Assembly: GCF_008327825.1 (NCBI RefSeq) | Contig: NZ_AP019827.1 | Span: 806,001-870,000 of the forward strand | Source of the DNA: Leptotrichia shahii | Lineage (GTDB): Bacteria > Fusobacteriota > Fusobacteriia > Fusobacteriales > Leptotrichiaceae | Reading direction: 5' to 3' | DNA: 64,000 nt | In this document: in pieces, positions 53,365 to 61,901 of the stretch | How the letters are laid out: every line of letters begins with the position of its first letter | Position numbering within the stretch: the stretch's first letter is position 1 | Notes under the pieces: model-generated | The model's database searches: none | What the model was told of the DNA's origin: nothing | Seen by the model: only the letters and a program-made list of their open reading frames with translations | Made by a program: the position numbers and the translations under genes

Positions 53365-54849
53365 TTATTTAATATTGTAATCTTCCATAACTTTTAGCAA
53401 TAATTCCCAAGTTTTTCCAACTGAATCTATTTCCATTCTCTCTTCAGGAGTGTGAGCACCGTAAATATTAGGCCCAATTGAAACAATATCAACGTTTTCC
53501 ATATTATTATCAAAAATTCCGCATTCAAGTCCAGCGTGAATTGCCTTAATCTCAGGATCTTTTCCTGTTATTTTCTTAAATGAATTTACTACAATGTCAC
53601 GGATTTTTGAATCTTTCCGATATTCCCAAGATGGATATGGCGAATTTATTTTTACAGCCACTTCATATTTTTCAGAGAGTTCCTTTACATCATTTAGTAA
53701 TTTTTCAAGAGATTTGTTCACTGAACTTCTTGGCAATGCCTGAATTTTTATAGAAATTTTCCCATCCTTATTTTCAGTTTTTATAACTCCCAGATTTATT
53801 GAAGTTTCCACAAGCCCCTCAATATCCTTGCTCATTGAAATAACTCCATTTGGAAATTCGTGAAAAAATGAAATAACGGCATTTGTATTGGAAATTGATA
53901 ATTTTCCTTGATTTTCCAGTTCTTCTTTTTTAACTTCCTTCACTTCAATAACTGGATTTTTATCAATAATCTTAAAATCCTTTGTTATATTTTCAAAAGC
54001 CAATTTTGCCAATCTTTCAAAATCGCTGACTTTTTCATCTTCAAGTTTCACAGCCAGCAACGCCACAGCCTCTCTCGGTATTGCATTAGTTTTTTCACCG
54101 CCATCAATGTCCATTATTGCAAGAGTATATTTTTTATTTAAGTGATTCAGGACTTCTGCCAAAATTTTATTTGAATTTCCTAATCCTAAATGAATTTCAG
54201 CACCTGAATGCCCACCTAGAAGCCCTTTCACATCAACACTTATCACAGTATCATCTTCTTCAAGTTTTTTTGCATCAAAATTAAACTCATTAAGGATTCT
54301 CGCACCACCTGCACTGCTCACATAAACTTGTCCATATTCTTCAGTATCTAAGTTTATAAGAGTCTTTCCAGAAAAAATTCCAAAGTCAAGATTATTAACT
54401 CCGCTCATTCCATCCTCTTCGTCAGTTGTAATAATAATTTCAAGCGCTGGATGCTTCAAGTCATTACTGTCAAGTATTGCAAGTGCATAAGCCACAGCAA
54501 TTCCATTATCTGCCCCAAGTGTTGTTCCATTTGCCTTCAAGTATCCATCTTCCACAACAAGTTCAATTCCTTGTGTTTCAAAATCAAATTGTGTATTTTT
54601 ATTTTTTTCCCAAACCATATCCATGTGCCCTTGCAGGATAAGTGGCGAATATTCTTCATATCCAGCTGTTGCAGGTTTCTTTATTAATACATTTAACGCC
54701 TTGTCTTGAATAACTTCCAGATTTCTTTCCTTCGCAAATTCAACAATCCAGTCACTAACCTTCTTTTCTTTTCTTGAACCTCTTGGTATTTTTGAAATTT
54801 CACTGAAATAGTAAAAAACTTTTTCAGGATACAAATTTTCTATTTTCAT
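53365..54849 (-). CDS. pepD: Aminoacyl-histidine dipeptidase (PepD, M20 family)
   Basis: The start is the ATG at 54849 (GGAAAG upstream); the frame stays open to 54912, but that extension lies near repeat copy C and has no ribosome site. The 494-residue product has zinc motifs LQGHMDMVWEK, LGADNGIAVAYALAI and TTDEEDGMSGVNNL, LGGHSGAEIH and a late HAGLECGIF. It hydrolyses Xaa-His and similar dipeptides in the cytosol. Confidence 0.93.
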   Translation of the reverse strand: MKIENLYPEKVFYYFSEISKIPRGSRKEKKVSDWIVEFAKERNLEVIQDKALNVLIKKPATAGYEEYSPLILQGHMDMVWEKNKNTQFDFETQGIELVVEDGYLKANGTTLGADNGIAVAYALAILDSNDLKHPALEIIITTDEEDGMSGVNNLDFGIFSGKTLINLDTEEYGQVYVSSAGGARILNEFNFDAKKLEEDDTVISVDVKGLLGGHSGAEIHLGLGNSNKILAEVLNHLNKKYTLAIMDIDGGEKTNAIPREAVALLAVKLEDEKVSDFERLAKLAFENITKDFKIIDKNPVIEVKEVKKEELENQGKLSISNTNAVISFFHEFPNGVISMSKDIEGLVETSINLGVIKTENKDGKISIKIQALPRSSVNKSLEKLLNDVKELSEKYEVAVKINSPYPSWEYRKDSKIRDIVVNSFKKITGKDPEIKAIHAGLECGIFDNNMENVDIVSIGPNIYGAHTPEERMEIDSVGKTWELLLKVMEDYNIK

Positions 54850-54865
54850 TATTACTTTCCTTTCG

Positions 54866-54978
54866 TTAAACCTGTTTGATAACCTAAGTATTTTATCTCT
54901 ACAAGGGGTCAAGACCCCCTTGCGTCAGAATATTTTATTTATCAAATTCTATATATAGTTGCCTAACAAGTCTATTTT
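54866..54978. repeat. Dispersed palindromic element, copy C
   Basis: TGTTTGATAAC at 54873-54883 faces GTTGCCTAACA at 54958-54968. The core is CAAGGGGTC/GACCCCCTTG, near 54902-54922. The element lies between pepD and a 49-codon gene. Confidence 0.75.
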
Positions 54979-54999
54979 AAATTATTAAAAATAAATCTA

Positions 55000-55149
55000 T
55001 TATAAAATATGTTCTAATAATTCTTCCAGCTCAGCCATTTCCCGTTGAGTCAGATCGTAACCACTTTTTAATTTTTTCAAAATTCTATTATCAGAACCAA
55101 CCGAACTACGTTCCAAAATTTTTATAATTAATCTTTTATAGAATTCCAT
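55000..55149 (-). CDS. 49-residue helical protein in operon with deoD
   Basis: ATG is at 55149 with AGGAGG four bases upstream; the stop is at 55000-55002. The start lies nine bases after the deoD stop. The product, beginning MEFYKRLIIKILERSSVGSD and containing LTQREMAELEELLEHIL, is helical and charged. No family is recognised. Ribosome site and spacing make it a real gene. Confidence 0.65.
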   Translation of the reverse strand: MEFYKRLIIKILERSSVGSDNRILKKLKSGYDLTQREMAELEELLEHIL

Positions 55150-55158
55150 TTTGCCTCC

Positions 55159-55869
55159 TTAAAGCGATATAGCAGTTTCAAGTGCAACTTCGATCATTTC
55201 ATTAAAAGTAGTCTGTCTTTCTTCAGCGCTCGTAACTTCGTGAGTTATAAACGAATCACTTATCGTAAGCAAAGTCAACGCATTTGCTCCCAATTTAGCT
55301 GCAGTTGTATAAAGCTGTGCTGTTTCCATTTCCACACACAATACTCCAAATTTTGCCCATTTCTTCCAAGCCTCAGGATCATCTCCATAAAAAGTGTCAC
55401 TTGTAAATACATTTCCAGCTTTTACATTAAGTCCTTTTTGTTTTGCAATTTCGTATGCTTTAAAAAGCATTTGGGCATTTGCAGTCGGTGCATAATCTGC
55501 TCCGTTAAATCTAAGTTTATTAATAGCTGAATCAGTTGAAGCTGACATCGCAAGTACGACATCTCTCACTTTTATATCCTTTTGATAAGAACCAGCAGTT
55601 CCAATTCTAATCAAGTTTTTTACTCCAAATTCTGCAATTAATTCATGTGCATAAATTCCAATTGAAGGAACTCCCATTCCAGTTCCTTGAACAGACACTT
55701 TCTTCCCTTTATAAGTTCCAGTAAATCCAAGCATTCCTCTAACATTGTTATACTGAACAACATTCTCTAAAAACGTTTCTGCAATATATTTTGCCCTAAG
55801 CGGATCTCCCGGCAATAATATAGTTTCTGCAATATCTCCTCTAGTTGCTCCAATATGTGGTGTTCCCAT
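55159..55869 (-). CDS. deoD: Purine nucleoside phosphorylase, DeoD type
   Basis: The 236-residue product has [55 protein letters not shown], and [20 protein letters not shown], with the catalytic Asp in [11 protein letters not shown]. It cleaves purine nucleosides with phosphate. AGGAGG precedes the ATG. Confidence 0.96.
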   Translation of the reverse strand: MGTPHIGATRGDIAETILLPGDPLRAKYIAETFLENVVQYNNVRGMLGFTGTYKGKKVSVQGTGMGVPSIGIYAHELIAEFGVKNLIRIGTAGSYQKDIKVRDVVLAMSASTDSAINKLRFNGADYAPTANAQMLFKAYEIAKQKGLNVKAGNVFTSDTFYGDDPEAWKKWAKFGVLCVEMETAQLYTTAAKLGANALTLLTISDSFITHEVTSAEERQTTFNEMIEVALETAISL

Positions 55870-56069
55870 TTTTTTACCTCCTAAAATTTTATAATTATTT
55901 TTTATATTTTTCTAAAAAAGTTTTTTGCTTATTATATTTTACTTCAATTTGTTAAATTGTTCAAGGGATTTATTTTCTTTTTTGATATTTTTATTCTTTA
56001 TTCATGTTTTTATCTTAACAAATTTCATTATATTATCATTAAATTAAAATTTAAACATATATTAAATTA

Positions 56070-56465
56070 ATGATATATATATATATATATAATATATTTG
56101 ATTTTATTTTTAATTTCACATATAATATATAATGTATTTAATATATACAAATTTATTATAAAGGACTTAGCTCAATACAAGGAATTAAACACTGAATTTA
56201 AAAAAATAAAAGATGCACATAGTGAGTATGTTACAAGAGAAAATGAAAGAGAGAAAAAAATAAAAAAAGTTAATTCAAATACAGAGTTATCTGAAGAAGA
56301 AAAAGAAAAAATTATAGAAGAGGCTCAAGAGGAATTTAATCAATTTGAATATGGTTTTTTCAAATGGGGGATGGCTCAAGATATGGTGATAAAATAGAAA
56401 TGCTTGAACGTATGAGTGAAATATCAAAAGAAATTTCTGAATTGCGAAAAAATTATAATGTATAG
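56070..56465 (+). pseudogene. Small membrane-anchored coiled-coil gene with a frameshift and a TA repeat at its start
   Basis: An open frame from a TTG at 56098 reads ILFLISHIIYNVFNIYKFII (membrane segment) and then a Lys/Glu coil, ending after FFKWGMAQDMVIK at 56397. With one more G in the run at 56366-56370 the frame instead continues FFKWGDGSRYGDKIEML and ends with LRKNYNV at 56465. That looks the more natural end. Upstream, an ATG at 56070 is followed by about nine TA/AT units and would come into frame if one unit were added. No ribosome site is seen. The gene may be decayed, phase-variable, or misread in homopolymers. Confidence 0.4.
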
Positions 56466-56482
56466 AAAGGACTTGATTTAAA

Positions 56483-57136
56483 ATGGGATTTATTAAATTA
56501 ATTTTACAATTTTTTGCATTGCTGGGAATAATAGGCTTTATCACATACATTGGAGAAAATGAAAAAGAGAATTTTTTTCTGTTTGGAAATTACGAAGGTT
56601 TTAGAAAATATAAATTTTTTCGTGTTTTCAATAGAATAGCCTATGTAAGTATTTGGTTCATAGCAAGTGCAATATTATTTGAAAGAAATGAAAATTCATT
56701 TTGGAGTACATTGCAAATTATCCTGTTTTTTCTTGGAATATATGTATGTGTGCAGGTATCTATAAATGAACATAAAGAATGGCTCGAAAATCAAAGGAAA
56801 AAAAAGCCGAAAACGTTTGCTGAAGTTTGGGATAACGCTGATGAAAAAACTAGAGCAATATTAGCTCAAAAATTTATTAATGATTCACTTAATTCCATGA
56901 CAGATGAAGACATTAAAAAATATGCGAAATCAAAAGGTTATCATCCAATTTATGTAAATGATAAATTATTATATGTAAAAGATAGTGCAGATGTAGACAA
57001 TAATTATGATCCTTCTGAGGATTTAGATAATTATGATTATGATGCATATTTAATGGAACAGGCAGATTTGGGAAATACAGCTGCATTTGCTCTTAAAGCT
57101 GAAAGAGATAGAAAACGAGCTGAGAGAAATTTATAA
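56483..57136 (+). CDS. Three-helix membrane protein of unknown function
   Basis: The 217-residue product has hydrophobic segments at about residues 4-23, 48-67 and 72-92. A cytosolic part follows (FAEVWDNADEKTRAILAQKF, then an acidic Asp/Tyr-rich stretch). AGAAAGGA lies upstream. It follows the frameshifted coil gene and may be co-transcribed. No family is recognised. Confidence 0.6.
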   Translation: MGFIKLILQFFALLGIIGFITYIGENEKENFFLFGNYEGFRKYKFFRVFNRIAYVSIWFIASAILFERNENSFWSTLQIILFFLGIYVCVQVSINEHKEWLENQRKKKPKTFAEVWDNADEKTRAILAQKFINDSLNSMTDEDIKKYAKSKGYHPIYVNDKLLYVKDSADVDNNYDPSEDLDNYDYDAYLMEQADLGNTAAFALKAERDRKRAERNL

Positions 57137-57539
57137 TAAGAGGTTAAATATACTTATGAAAACTTACAGAAAATAGAATGTTCAGATAAATACAAATCAG
57201 TTATAAAGTAATATTCAAGAGAAGAAACCAGCAATACTTATGATTTCTCGGATAATCAATAATTATAGGTTTTATTAGAAATAAATAAAGAACTAAATAA
57301 AATTTTTTATATGGAGTTATCGCATAAAAATATTCTTGTGAAAAACTCCATATTTGTTATTAATTATTTTTCTTATTCATATCTTTCTTTGCTAAACAAT
57401 AAATTTAAAACAATATATTGAATATTTCATAAAATTAAGATATACTATAGTAAAATCATATATTCATCTTGTTAAAATTTTGATGTAATTTGGTTTTGAT
57501 AATTTAATATAAAAAATATTAAATGAAAGGATAAAAAAT
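57137..57539. other. Intergenic region with one terminator
   Basis: ATATGGAGTT (57311-57320) and AACTCCATAT (57346-57355) form a perfect 10-bp stem followed by a T-rich stretch, a likely terminator. The remainder is AT-rich. GAAAGGA precedes the next ATG. Confidence 0.6.
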
Positions 57540-58367
57540 ATGATAAAATTAATTGCAATTGATATGGATGGAACATTGCTCAATGAAAAAAAGCATATTG
57601 ATAAGGCACAAAAGGAAGCTATTCATGAGGCAATAGAAGCAGGGATAAAAATTGTACTTTGCACTGGTAGACCTTTATACGGAATTTTGCCGTTTTATGA
57701 GGAACTTGGGCTATCAGAACTTGATTCAGAAGGATATGTTATTTTGAATAACGGCTGCTCTATTCATAAAACAAAAGACTGGAAACTAATTGATCAAGTA
57801 AATTTTACTTCTGATGATATTGAATATTTATATAAATTTTCTGAAAGTTATGATATAAACTTTACTTTAGTAAATGATACATATTATTTTAATATAGGCA
57901 GAAAACCTACAGATGAGCTTATTAAAGATGCTGGATTTGTTTTTTCAAATATTACAGATATAAGTCTTGAAGAGGCAAAAAGCGGAAAACATAAAATAAT
58001 GAAAATAATGTTTCTTGGAGATCCTGAAATAATGGCGGATTTTCAGGAAAAAAATGAAGATATTATAAAAAGTAAATATAGTGGTGTTTTAAGCCAGTCT
58101 TATGTTTATGAAGTATTCCCGAAAGACAACAACAAAGGTACTGGATTAAAAAAACTTGCTGAAAAATTAGGAATAAAGCAAGAAGAAGTAATGGCAATTG
58201 GAGATGGAAATAACGATATAGAAATGTTTGAATATGCAAATTATAGCGTTGCAATGAAAAATGCCACAGAACTTGCTAAAAAAGCTGCAAAATATGAAAC
58301 TGATAGCAATGAAAATGACGGTGTGGCAAAGGCAATTAGAAAATATGCACTGAATTACTTAGATTAG
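57540..58367 (+). CDS. Cof-type HAD-family sugar-phosphate phosphatase
   Basis: The 275-residue product has motif I IAIDMDGTLLNEKKHI, motif II LCTGRP, the lysine region and motif III MAIGDGNNDIEMFEYANYSV, with a C2-type cap between. Such enzymes dephosphorylate sugar phosphates or nucleotides; the substrate cannot be told from sequence. Confidence 0.9.
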   Translation: MIKLIAIDMDGTLLNEKKHIDKAQKEAIHEAIEAGIKIVLCTGRPLYGILPFYEELGLSELDSEGYVILNNGCSIHKTKDWKLIDQVNFTSDDIEYLYKFSESYDINFTLVNDTYYFNIGRKPTDELIKDAGFVFSNITDISLEEAKSGKHKIMKIMFLGDPEIMADFQEKNEDIIKSKYSGVLSQSYVYEVFPKDNNKGTGLKKLAEKLGIKQEEVMAIGDGNNDIEMFEYANYSVAMKNATELAKKAAKYETDSNENDGVAKAIRKYALNYLD

Positions 58368-58407
58368 AAATATATCTTGTTAAATTTTATTAAAATTAAA
58401 AAAATAA

Positions 58408-58461
58408 ATATAACCAAAAAACAATTAATAAAATTAAAAGTTTATAAGGTTATATTTTTTT
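58408..58461 (+). terminator. Terminator of the Cof-type phosphatase gene
   Basis: ATATAACC (58408-58415) pairs with GGTTATAT (58448-58455), followed by a run of T. Confidence 0.75.
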
Positions 58462-58570
58462 ATAAGCCGTTGATATTTCAATTTTTTTATAGTACAATAT
58501 ATAAGAGTTATATTTGATAAATAACCTAATGATTCTTTCAAAAAATATTAAAAAGAAAGGGCTAAATTTT

Positions 58571-59782
58571 ATGAAAATTAAGGAGATAAAAGAAAAAATC
58601 AAAATAGGAATAGATAAAATTGGTTTTGCAATGCCAAAATATTTTCTCGATATACGAGATCTAGCGCTTGGACGGAATGAAAATGAAAATAAATTTGTAA
58701 AAGGACTTATGCAAAGTGAAATGAGTATAACACCTGTTACGGAAGATATTGTATCACTTGGAGCCAGTGCCGCTGAACAGATTCTGGACGAAGAAGATAA
58801 AAAAAATGTTGAAATGATAATTGTTGGCACAGAATCAAGCATTGATCAAAGTAAGGCGTCTGCTGTTTTTATTCATCATTTATTGGATATTCAGCCCTTT
58901 GCACGTTCTATTGAAATAAAGGAAGCCTGCTACGGAGCTACCGCTGCCCTTAGTTTTGCAAAAAACTATATTGAAAAAAACGAAAACGCCTCTGTTCTCG
59001 TAATTGCTTCAGACATTGCAAAATATGGGATTAATACTCCCGGAGAATCAACGCAGGGTGCAGGAAGCATTGCAATGCTAATAAAAAAAGATCCCAAAAT
59101 CGCTGTGATAAACGATGAAAATGTATGCCAAACACGTGATATCATGGACTTCTGGCGCCCAAACTACTCAGATTTCCCGATAGTAGACGGACATTTTTCA
59201 ACAAAACAGTATCTTGATTGCCTTACAACAACATTTGATGAATACAAAAAAAGATATAGTCAAGATTTATCCAATTTTAGTGCTTTCTGTTTTCATCTTC
59301 CATTTCCAAAACTTGGATTAAAGGCAATTAATTCCCTTTTAGAAAAAAATGTGGAAAAGAACATTAAAAATATTTTTTTGGAAAAATTTCATACTTCAAT
59401 AGTTTATGGAAAACGTGTTGGAAATATTTATACAGGTTCACTTTATCTAAGTCTATTGTCATCACTTGAAAATTGTGATAACTTGAAAGCTGGTGACAAG
59501 ATTGGAATGTATAGCTATGGAAGTGGTGCTGTTTGTGAATTTTTTAATCTAAGTCTTGCAGAAGGCTTCAAAAATCATTTAAGAAATGACAGGCTAAACG
59601 ATTTTAATAATAGGAAACAATTATCAATAGAAGAATATGAAGCTATGTTTTTTGAAAAGATAATTTTAGATAAAGAAGGAAATTGTGATTTTTCAAATAG
59701 TAAATTTATTCAGGAAAGCGATAATGCTTTTGTACTGGAAAAGATTGAAAATCATAAAAGAATTTACAAAAAAATAAAATAA
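58571..59782 (+). CDS. mvaS: Hydroxymethylglutaryl-CoA synthase
   Basis: I chose the ATG at 58571 (AAAGGG upstream); the frame opens at 58514 without a ribosome site. The 403-residue product has IGIDKIGFAMPKYFLDI, the catalytic Glu in VGTESSIDQSKA, Cys in EACYGATAALSFAK and His in FCFHLPFPKLGLKA. It condenses acetyl-CoA with acetoacetyl-CoA, the first committed step of the mevalonate pathway; mvaA lies 700 bases downstream. Confidence 0.95.
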   Translation: MKIKEIKEKIKIGIDKIGFAMPKYFLDIRDLALGRNENENKFVKGLMQSEMSITPVTEDIVSLGASAAEQILDEEDKKNVEMIIVGTESSIDQSKASAVFIHHLLDIQPFARSIEIKEACYGATAALSFAKNYIEKNENASVLVIASDIAKYGINTPGESTQGAGSIAMLIKKDPKIAVINDENVCQTRDIMDFWRPNYSDFPIVDGHFSTKQYLDCLTTTFDEYKKRYSQDLSNFSAFCFHLPFPKLGLKAINSLLEKNVEKNIKNIFLEKFHTSIVYGKRVGNIYTGSLYLSLLSSLENCDNLKAGDKIGMYSYGSGAVCEFFNLSLAEGFKNHLRNDRLNDFNNRKQLSIEEYEAMFFEKIILDKEGNCDFSNSKFIQESDNAFVLEKIENHKRIYKKIK

Positions 59783-59809
59783 ATTATAATTGGAAAGGAT
59801 TGAACAGCT

Positions 59810-60400
59810 ATGAACTTAGAAGAACAAAGACAATTTATTTTATCAGGAAAAGTTTACAATGATTTAACTCCAGAGCTCATAAAGGCTAGAGAAAATACCG
59901 TTTTTTTAACAAATAAATATAACGAAAGTTTTGGAAAACCTTCAGCAGAGCGAGAAGCAATCCTAAAGGAGCTTTTAAAATCAATTGGTAAAAACGTACA
60001 TTTTGAGCCAACATTCCGATGTGAATTTGGATTTAATATTTCAATAGGAAATAACTTTTATGCAAATTTTGACTGTGTAATGCTCGACGGTGGCGGAATT
60101 GAAATTGGAAATAATGTTCTTTTTGGTCCAAGAGTGGGAATTTATACTTCCAATCACAGCATTGATGCAGAAGAAAGAATAAACGGAGGATGTTATGCCA
60201 AGCCTGTAAAAATCGGAAATAATGTCTGGATTGGTGCGGGAGTCCACATTAATCAAGGAATTACAATCGGAAACAACACTGTTATTGGCTCTGGAAGCGT
60301 TATTACAAAAGATATTCCAGATAATGTAATTGCTGCAGGAGTACCGTGCAAAGTTATCAGAAAAATAACAGAAAAAGATAAAACTGGCTATAAACCTTAA
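59810..60400 (+). CDS. Maltose/galactoside-type O-acetyltransferase
   Basis: The 196-residue left-handed beta-helix protein has EEQRQFILSGKVYNDLTPEL at the start, hexapeptide repeats, the catalytic His in IYTSNHSIDAEERI, and VWIGAGVHINQGITIGNNTV. It moves acetyl from acetyl-CoA to a sugar or similar acceptor. Its place between mvaS and mvaA is odd, as it has no part in that pathway. Confidence 0.88.
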   Translation: MNLEEQRQFILSGKVYNDLTPELIKARENTVFLTNKYNESFGKPSAEREAILKELLKSIGKNVHFEPTFRCEFGFNISIGNNFYANFDCVMLDGGGIEIGNNVLFGPRVGIYTSNHSIDAEERINGGCYAKPVKIGNNVWIGAGVHINQGITIGNNTVIGSGSVITKDIPDNVIAAGVPCKVIRKITEKDKTGYKP

Positions 60401-60419
60401 AATTTAAACTATATTTTCA

Positions 60420-60465
60420 CTCAAGCATTAGAATTTGACAATTTTTTAAGTGCTTGAGTTTTATT
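60420..60465 (+). terminator. Terminator between the acetyltransferase gene and mvaA
   Basis: CTCAAGCA (60420-60427) pairs with TGCTTGAG (60451-60458), followed by TTTTATT. It makes mvaA a separate transcription unit, or one controlled by read-through. Confidence 0.8.
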
Positions 60466-60498
60466 ATAAACTCAAAACGGAAGGAACTGATTTTAAAT

Positions 60499-61815
60499 AT
60501 GAAAAAAGAAAATCAAAAAAAATTAAACTGGCTTGGATTTCAAAAAAAAGAGCGGATTGAAAGAATACAGATGTTAAAAGCCAATGACTTTTTAAATGAT
60601 GAATTTGAACAAATTCTGAAAAAAAATGAAAACTTACCACTAGAAACTGCAAATCAGATGGCTGAAAATGGAATTGGAACATTTGCCTTGCCATTCAGCA
60701 TTGCTCCAAACTTTGTTATTGACGGGAAAGATTATGCTGTGCCAATGGTTACGGAAGAGCCTTCTGTTGTGGCTGGTTGCAGCTATGCGGCTAAAATTAT
60801 TGCAAAATCTGGTGGTTTTACAACAGAGATTTTAGATAGGAAAATGATTGGGCAAGTCGCATTGTATGATATTTTGGACTTTGAAAATGCTGTTTCGGTG
60901 ATTTTGGAAAATAAAAATGAGATTTTGAAAATTGCAAATGATGCTCATCCTTCTATTGTGGCACGTGGCGGTGGTGCAATTAATATTGAGGTGAAAAATA
61001 TTGATGAATTTTTGATTGTTTATTTGATTGCCGATGTGAAGGAGGCTATGGGAGCAAATATCTTGAATACAATGCTTGAGGCAATAAAAATACCGCTTGA
61101 AAATATTACAAACGGAAAAAGCCTAATGGCAATTTTATCAAATTATGCAACTGAATCTCTTGTAAAAGCCCAATGTGAAGTAAATGTAAAGCTTCTTAGC
61201 ACCTCAATGGAAACATCTATTGAAACTGCCAAAAAAATTGAACTTGCAAGCAAATTTGCAAAACTTGACATTTACCGTGCCACAACCCATAACAAAGGAA
61301 TTTTTAATGGAATTGATGCTGTGGTAATCGCTACTGGAAACGATTGGCGTGCAATTGAAGCTGGTGGAAATGCCTTTGCCGTGAAAAATGGAAAATACGA
61401 AGGTCTTACAACTTGGACTTTTGATGAAAGCACAAATAAATTAAGAGGGGAGCTTATCCTCCCTATGCCAATTGCAAGTGTAGGTGGCTCAATAGGGCTA
61501 AATCCAAGTGTAAAAGCTGCATTTAATATTTTGAGAAATCCCAGTGCGAAAACTTTGGCAAGTATTATCACTTCTGTTGGTCTTGCTCAGAATTTTGCCG
61601 CAATAAAGGCACTTGTTACAACTGGAATACAGCATGGACATATGAAATTGCAAGCTCGTTCCTTAGCACTTTTTGCTGGTGCGAAAGGAAGAGAAGTTGA
61701 TATTGTTGTAGAAAGGCTTTTGGAAAGCGGAAAAAGTATTAATTTGGAAAACGTGGGGAAAATTTTGGAAGAAATAAAAATTAAAAAAGAAAATTTTAAC
61801 ATATTATTACCTTAG
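60499..61815 (+). CDS. mvaA: Hydroxymethylglutaryl-CoA reductase, class II
   Basis: The ATG at 60499 has GGAAGGA upstream; the frame opens at 60454. The 438-residue product has the class II motifs: catalytic Glu in VTEEPSVVAGCSYAAK, ADVKEAMGANILNTM, Lys in THNKGIFNGIDAVVIATGND, with Asp in the same motif, and His in TTGIQHGHMKLQARSLA. It makes mevalonate, and would act with MvaS. Confidence 0.95.
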   Translation: MKKENQKKLNWLGFQKKERIERIQMLKANDFLNDEFEQILKKNENLPLETANQMAENGIGTFALPFSIAPNFVIDGKDYAVPMVTEEPSVVAGCSYAAKIIAKSGGFTTEILDRKMIGQVALYDILDFENAVSVILENKNEILKIANDAHPSIVARGGGAINIEVKNIDEFLIVYLIADVKEAMGANILNTMLEAIKIPLENITNGKSLMAILSNYATESLVKAQCEVNVKLLSTSMETSIETAKKIELASKFAKLDIYRATTHNKGIFNGIDAVVIATGNDWRAIEAGGNAFAVKNGKYEGLTTWTFDESTNKLRGELILPMPIASVGGSIGLNPSVKAAFNILRNPSAKTLASIITSVGLAQNFAAIKALVTTGIQHGHMKLQARSLALFAGAKGREVDIVVERLLESGKSINLENVGKILEEIKIKKENFNILLP

Positions 61816-61832
61816 ATTTTATACAATAGTTG

Positions 61833-61861
61833 TTGCACAATAACTCATTTTATTATATAAT
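61833..61861 (+). promoter_or_regulatory. Promoter of gltX
   Basis: TTGCAC (61833-61838), 17 bases, TATAAT (61856-61861). Confidence 0.75.
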
Positions 61862-61901
61862 ATAAAAAGAATAACAAATAGATAGGAGAAAAAAAGAAAA
61901 A

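Noticed and set aside
54850-54912. Twenty-one-residue N-terminal extension of the PepD dipeptidase
   Set aside because: It has no ribosome site and is encoded largely by repeat copy C; the ATG at 54849 has a good site and fits the family start.
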